DNA from: JBIKLM01 sp044375105
GTDB lineage: Bacteria; Planctomycetota; UBA1135; GCA-002686595
Assembly (NCBI GenBank): GCA_044375105.1
Contig: JBILNK010000173.1
Location: 1-9,175 of the forward strand
Reading direction: 5' to 3'
Length of the DNA stretch: 9,175 bases
How positions within the stretch are numbered: position 1 is the stretch's first letter; the number at the start of each line of letters is the position of its first letter. A model generated the notes under the pieces. That model saw only the letters and a program-made list of their open reading frames with translations, ran no database searches and was not told the origin of the DNA. Positions 6,136-9,175 of the stretch are shown here, piece after piece. The translations under genes were made by a program, and so were the position numbers.

Positions 6136-8028
6136 TCACTTCCCCTCGTCGACGACGTAGCGGACTTCGGCGGTCGCGCTCGGGCTGACGAAGACCGTTT
6201 CTTCGTGTGTGATCCACTCCTTTTCGGAGGCTCCGGCGGGCCGGCGGGTGAAGCGCACCGTGCATGTCCCCAGCGGTGCTGAGACGACATCGCTGGTGCC
6301 CGAGCGTAGGCCATCGAAGTGGAACCAGACCCCATCCTGTATGACCTGCACCGAAGCGTACTCTTCGGGCCCCTCGTAGCGCAGGCGCACTTCCCCGGCG
6401 GGATGAAGCGGCAGCTCCAGGGGAACCGTGGCGAGGCCCGCTTCGATGCGGACATCCTTGAGGCAGCCGAGGGTGCCTGTGGAAGATCTTCCGATCAGGT
6501 GATAGCGACCGGGTGCGATCCCATCGAACTGGTGGCTGGTCTGGTCGCCGATGGCACTCCGAAAGCCCAACTCGTCCAGGTGCTGGAGAGAGACACGGCC
6601 CGCAGCGGAGGCCCCGGTGACCGCATCGACCAGCCTGACTTGGAACTGGGAGCCCCGCACCAAAGTCAGCTCGAGATCCTGGACGCCAGCATCGACCTCG
6701 ATCGGTGCTGGAGCGCTCCAACCTCCTGCTGCGAACACCAAGGCCTGCACGCGGTAACGCCCCGGGACCAGGGGGCCCGCGGCGAAGCCGCCGGAGTCGT
6801 CGGTCAGATCATCCAGGTAGCCCTTGGCATTCAGCTCGAAGACGGAGACCAGGATGCCCTTGACTGGCTCGCCGTCCCCATTGCGCACGTGACCGCGGAT
6901 CCAGAGTCCGCGGTGGATCACGAGATCCACATCGACCACCTCGGCGCCGCTCGGCACTTCGAAAGGAACGCACATCGTGGCGGGCGCGTCCTCCGACGCC
7001 CCCTGGGGCTCAGCCGACGATCCGCGCGCTGGTGCGACCAGGAAGCTGCCGCTCGAAACGCCCCTGAAAACCGCGATACCGGCCACATCGGTGCGCGCCG
7101 AGCCGATCTCCGCCCAGTGTTTGGCTGAAAATCCGCGGTTGGTCTCGTCTCCAGCCGCAAAAAGCTCGAGGGGCGAATTGGGCTGGATGTTCCCGTTGGA
7201 ATCGGTCACCCGCACGCGCACCTCAGCGGATCGACCCAGCGACCAGGTCACCGAGCGTCGCTCCCCGGCTTGGAGGACGAGTGCTTCCGGCGGCCGATGG
7301 ATCGATGAGCGTCCGGCGACCACCTCGAGCCCCAGCGGAACCTCAGGCGGCAGGCCAGCGAGCTCGAAGGTGCCGTCCGCGGAGATCTCCGCCTGAAGCG
7401 TCTCGGTGTCTAGATCGAACAGGGCTTCGCCCCCACAGGTCAGGAGATAGCCAGGGAACGAGGCGATCAACTTGGCCTGCTTGTCCGAAGGGTGCCCCGA
7501 GACCTTCCCCACGAGTGCGGCGGCGAGGCCGAGCCGCAGGCGCAAAGGTGGATCGCTTGGGCCCGCGGTTCGTGGCACCCGAAAGCGGCCTCGGCTGCGG
7601 TCCGGATGGCGCAACTCGAAGATTCCGTTCGCGGCGCTGGGCAGGGGGAGCGTGAAGTTCCCGGAAGCGTCGGAGCGCGCGGCTTGCCCCCCGGGCCCAC
7701 TCACCAGGACGTCCGCGAGCGGCAGATCGTTTTCTGCCGCCAGGACCTGCCCCTGGAACCAAGCGGACGCGTCTGCGGCGGCCGGGGAATGGGGCTTAAG
7801 CGCCGCGGCTTCTTCAAGCGCCGCGGCGGGCGGCTCGACGCTCGACACCCCTTCCCGGCTGGCCGCGGGAGTCCGCTCGATCAGCTCGGCGGTCGGTCCC
7901 GGTTCCGGTTCGGGGGACGCCTTGGCCGCGGGCCCAGCGGAGGTCTCTCGCGCCGGCTCGCTGCGATAAAGCACGAGCCAACCGACCAGTCCGACCAGGA
8001 GCAGCGCGAGCAGGGCGAGTTTTCGCAT
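6136..8028 (-). CDS. Membrane-anchored multi-domain protein with carboxypeptidase-regulatory-like beta-sandwich folds
   Basis: Exported 630-residue structural or surface protein, function unknown. The N-terminus MRKLALLALLLVGLVGWLVLY is a single membrane anchor without a lipobox. Residues 22-88 are a Pro/Ala/Glu-rich linker, as used to hold domains away from a membrane. From about residue 90 to the end, several beta-sandwich modules follow. The clearest is near 376-456: GHVRNGDGEPVKGILVSVFE, then DDSGGFAAGPLVPGRYRV, the pattern of carboxypeptidase-regulatory-like (transthyretin-like) domains. Similar 'added-value, grows-from-a-default, then GxF' cadences occur at 91-140 (GQVLAAENDLPLADVLVSGP, then SDASGNFTLPLP), near 268-330, and at 462-530 (FDGIAPGRYHLIG). 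No catalytic zinc-peptidase domain is present, so it is not a peptidase. Third codon positions are visibly less GC-biased than in neighbouring genes. It is read from its own promoter region, away from the upstream enzyme gene by about 410 bases. Confidence 0.82.
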   Translation of the reverse strand: MRKLALLALLLVGLVGWLVLYRSEPARETSAGPAAKASPEPEPGPTAELIERTPAASREGVSSVEPPAAALEEAAALKPHSPAAADASAWFQGQVLAAENDLPLADVLVSGPGGQAARSDASGNFTLPLPSAANGIFELRHPDRSRGRFRVPRTAGPSDPPLRLRLGLAAALVGKVSGHPSDKQAKLIASFPGYLLTCGGEALFDLDTETLQAEISADGTFELAGLPPEVPLGLEVVAGRSSIHRPPEALVLQAGERRSVTWSLGRSAEVRVRVTDSNGNIQPNSPLELFAAGDETNRGFSAKHWAEIGSARTDVAGIAVFRGVSSGSFLVAPARGSSAEPQGASEDAPATMCVPFEVPSGAEVVDVDLVIHRGLWIRGHVRNGDGEPVKGILVSVFELNAKGYLDDLTDDSGGFAAGPLVPGRYRVQALVFAAGGWSAPAPIEVDAGVQDLELTLVRGSQFQVRLVDAVTGASAAGRVSLQHLDELGFRSAIGDQTSHQFDGIAPGRYHLIGRSSTGTLGCLKDVRIEAGLATVPLELPLHPAGEVRLRYEGPEEYASVQVIQDGVWFHFDGLRSGTSDVVSAPLGTCTVRFTRRPAGASEKEWITHEETVFVSPSATAEVRYVVDEGK

Positions 8029-8095
8029 GGATCGAAGCGGGTCAAGAGGCCCCGTTCCTTGCGGCTGAGGCTATCCGCCCTCCGGGGTCTCAGGG

Positions 8096-8116
8096 CATCC
8101 GAGGCGGCTTCGGATG
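8096..8116 (-). promoter_or_regulatory. 7-bp inverted repeat upstream of the beta-sandwich protein gene
   Basis: CATCCGA (8096-8102) and TCGGATG (8110-8116) are perfect inverted copies around a seven-base GC spacer, 68-88 bases upstream of the minus-strand start at 8028. The position suits an operator or a leader hairpin. A weak -10-like word TAGCCT (minus strand, about 8068-8073) lies between it and the start. Confidence 0.25.
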
Positions 8117-8123
8117 GGTGCAA

Positions 8124-8166
8124 CCCGGCCCAGGGGTAACACGTCTGTCCGGGCACATGGGTGACA
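8124..8166 (-). repeat. Tandem 18-bp direct repeat, 25-bp period, resembling an insertion-sequence end
   Basis: Read on the minus strand, TGTCACCCATGTGCCCGG (8149-8166) is followed 25 bases on by TGTTACCCCTGGGCCGGG (8124-8141); 14 of 18 positions agree, separated by a seven-base spacer. From memory, tandem words of the form TGT[C/T]ACCCATGTG[C/T]CCGG occur at the ends of some IS481-type and related DDE transposable elements, where they would be transposase-binding sites. No transposase and no clear opposite end are in the window, so this could be a solitary relic. A pair of regulator-binding sites for the gene at 8028 is the main alternative. Confidence 0.4.
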
Positions 8167-8170
8167 TGTG
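8154..8170. repeat. 6-bp perfect dyad CACATG-5-CATGTG
   Basis: CACATG (8154-8159) and CATGTG (8165-8170) are perfect inverted copies five bases apart. It overlaps the right-hand copy of the tandem direct repeat and is AT-richer than its surroundings. It is typical in size for a dimeric regulator site, 126-142 bases upstream of the minus-strand gene at 8028, but may simply be part of the putative insertion-sequence end. Confidence 0.3.
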
Positions 8171-8196
8171 GGGGGGTCCGGGCGGCGGAGCCCCCC
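8170..8196. repeat. Strong GC stem-loop (G6/C6 core)
   Basis: GGGGGGTCCG (8171-8180) pairs with CGGA and CCCCCC (8186-8189 and 8191-8196, one bulged G) around a five-base loop. It abuts the dyad at 8154-8170. It could block transcription in either direction, but it has no T-run. Confidence 0.3.
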
Positions 8197-8235
8197 GTTC
8201 GGCGTGACCCCAGCGGCCCCTCCCCAGCCCGGCCT

Positions 8236-8249
8236 GCGGGGATCCCCGC
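8236..8249. repeat. 14-bp perfect palindrome
   Basis: GCGGGGATCCCCGC is a perfect palindrome. With no loop bases it is more likely a protein-binding or chance GC site than an RNA hairpin. No function assigned. Confidence 0.25.
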
Positions 8250-8374
8250 CGCGGGAGCGCCCGGCGGACGGCGCGTTTGGGCCGCCGGCCGAGATCCGTT
8301 GGGCTCCCGGGCCGCGGAAGGCGACGCTCGCGGCGCCGCGATGATCGGGAGCTCCACAGTCACCGGTCGGGGGC

Positions 8375-8391
8375 GGCAGCCATCTGCTGCC
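8375..8391 (-). terminator. Hairpin downstream of the formylglycine-generating enzyme gene, possible terminator
   Basis: GGCAGC (8375-8380) and GCTGCC (8386-8391) form a perfect six-base-pair stem around a five-base loop, about 50 bases after the minus-strand stop at 8440. No T-run follows on the minus strand. It is the closest symmetric element to that stop and so the best terminator candidate for the gene. Confidence 0.35.
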
Positions 8392-8439
8392 TGCGGGGTG
8401 AGGCTCCCTGGCCGCGCGCTGCGATCGAACCGACGGCGG

Positions 8440-9175
8440 TCAACGCGCCGAGAGCGCGCAGCGGAAGCCGAGGTTGTTGCTGGCTTCGTCGGGGCGTTTG
8501 AACTGGCGCGCGCTCGGTCGGTAGCCCTGGCAGTAATTGGGGGCGCACAGGAAGCTGCCGCCGCGGATCATGGCGTCGAGGCCCGCTTCGGTCGTCGGGC
8601 CGCGTTGCTCGTGCAGGGGCGCCAGGGGGCCGCTGCCGCGCGGCGTGTCGACCCACTCCCAGACGTTGCCGGCCAGATCGAAGAGCCCGAAGCCGTTGGG
8701 CGCGAAGCGGCCCACCGGGGCGCTGCCGCGGAAGCCATCGATTCCTTGGTCTTCGCTGGGGAACAGGCCCTGCCACACGTTGGCCGGCGGCGGTCCCGCG
8801 GGCAGGTGCTCTGCGCCCCAGACGAACGGCGCCTCCAGCAGCCCGCCGCGCGCCGCCAGCTCCCACTCCGCTTCGCTCGGCAGACGCCGCCCGGCCCAGG
8901 CCGCGTAGGCGGCCGCGTCGCGCAGCGAGACCTGCACGACCGGATGCTCGGGGATTTCGCGCCAGTCGCTAGCGGCCCCGCTGGGCCGCCGCCAGCAGGC
9001 CCCCTCGACCAGCGCCCAGGCGCCGGTCTCGGGCTGGAACACGACCGAATCGCCGAAGCGCTCCGCGTCGGTCTGGAAGCCGGTGGCCTCGATGAACTGC
9101 GCGAACCGCCGGTTGGTGACCTCCGTCGCTTCGATCCAGAAGCCGGGCAGCTCGACCTCGAGCCCGCGCCGCTCC
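8440..9175 (-). CDS. Formylglycine-generating enzyme (SUMF1/FGE family), 5' end cut by the window
   Basis: Copper-dependent oxidase that converts the Cys (or occasionally other residue) in the CxPxR signature of type I sulfatases into catalytic formylglycine. The visible 244 residues cover nearly the whole FGE fold. They begin ELPGFWIEATEVTNRRFAQF, then ATGFQTDAERFGDSVVF, HPVVQVSLRDAAAYAAWAGR, RLPSEAEWELAARGG, ANVWQGLFP, APNGFGLFDLAGNVWEW and RGGSFLCAPNYCQGYR, ending NNLGFRCAL. Both catalytic, copper-binding cysteines of true FGEs are present in the C-x4-C motif CAPNYC (codons at 8545-8547 and 8530-8532), matching Cys336/Cys341 of the human enzyme; many SUMF1-like proteins lack them. A GTG at 9042 is not the start, because conserved FGE sequence continues in frame to the window edge. 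No sulfatase or CxPxR protein is visible here; its targets probably lie upstream or elsewhere. Confidence 0.93.
   Translation of the reverse strand, partial: ERRGLEVELPGFWIEATEVTNRRFAQFIEATGFQTDAERFGDSVVFQPETGAWALVEGACWRRPSGAASDWREIPEHPVVQVSLRDAAAYAAWAGRRLPSEAEWELAARGGLLEAPFVWGAEHLPAGPPPANVWQGLFPSEDQGIDGFRGSAPVGRFAPNGFGLFDLAGNVWEWVDTPRGSGPLAPLHEQRGPTTEAGLDAMIRGGSFLCAPNYCQGYRPSARQFKRPDEASNNLGFRCALSAR

Larger units (their letters stand above)
8029..8439. other. Repeat-dense spacer between the enzyme gene and the beta-sandwich protein gene
   Basis: About 410 bases with no supportable gene; the open frames crossing it are Arg/Pro/Gly-rich and without domains. It contains an unusual concentration of symmetric sequence: an inverted repeat at 8096-8116, a tandem direct repeat at 8124-8166, a dyad at 8154-8170, a strong stem at 8170-8196, a 14-base palindrome at 8236-8249 and a hairpin at 8375-8391. 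The left part must hold the leader and promoter of the minus-strand gene that starts at 8028. Confidence 0.55.

Noticed and set aside
6319..7128. 269-residue plus-strand open frame opposite the beta-sandwich gene
   Set aside because: Antisense of a gene with a signal anchor and recognisable beta-sandwich repeats; its own translation has no domain.
8203..8220. Possible opposite-orientation partner of the insertion-sequence-like repeat
   Set aside because: Only about 10 of 18 positions agree with the 8124-8141 copy, within chance for sequence this GC-rich.

Overview
The window is very GC-rich (roughly 70% by eye) with strongly GC-biased third codon positions and no recognisable Shine-Dalgarno sequences ahead of most starts. 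The protein set comprises a CRTAC1-type FG-GAP/ASPIC-UnbV protein, an RnfD/NqrB-like UnbU protein, a long secreted protein with carboxypeptidase-regulatory-like folds, and a true formylglycine-generating enzyme. That mix is typical of Planctomycetota or a similar large-genome environmental bacterium. Lineage is an inference from gene content only; no rRNA, tRNA or marker gene is present.

Layout: (1) 5-1594, plus strand, a Wzx/MVF-type polysaccharide flippase. Its stop codon is followed in the same frame by a proline-rich open stretch (1649-1864) and then a perfect hairpin. (2) 2103-3878 and 3940-4812, plus strand, a closely spaced pair: a membrane-anchored seven-repeat beta-propeller protein ending in an ASPIC/UnbV domain, then a multi-pass membrane protein of the RnfD/NqrB/UnbU type. 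(3) 4813-5196, a spacer with a terminator-like hairpin and a possible promoter. (4) 5197-5970, plus strand, a small outer-membrane beta-barrel-like protein with an export signal. (5) A convergent junction with a perfect 9-bp hairpin at 6067-6087. (6) 6136-8028, minus strand, a membrane-anchored multi-domain beta-sandwich protein. (7) 8029-8439, a spacer dense in inverted repeats, including a tandem 18-bp direct repeat that resembles an insertion-sequence end. (8) 8440 to the right edge, minus strand, a formylglycine-generating enzyme with both catalytic cysteines, cut by the window edge.

The common theme is the cell envelope: nearly every product is exported, membrane-embedded, or (the sulfatase-activating enzyme) serves exported enzymes. 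The most interesting unit is the UnbV-UnbU pair. These two families were named as proteins of unknown function in enediyne antibiotic cassettes, but here they sit together with no enediyne polyketide synthase or other cassette gene in view. That suggests a free-standing envelope module. The UnbU-like protein keeps the RnfD/NqrB core signatures but lacks the usual covalent-flavin threonine motif.

The six genes cover most of the window. The large overlapping reading frames on the opposite strand or in other frames of these genes are by-products of GC-rich coding sequence and were left out.
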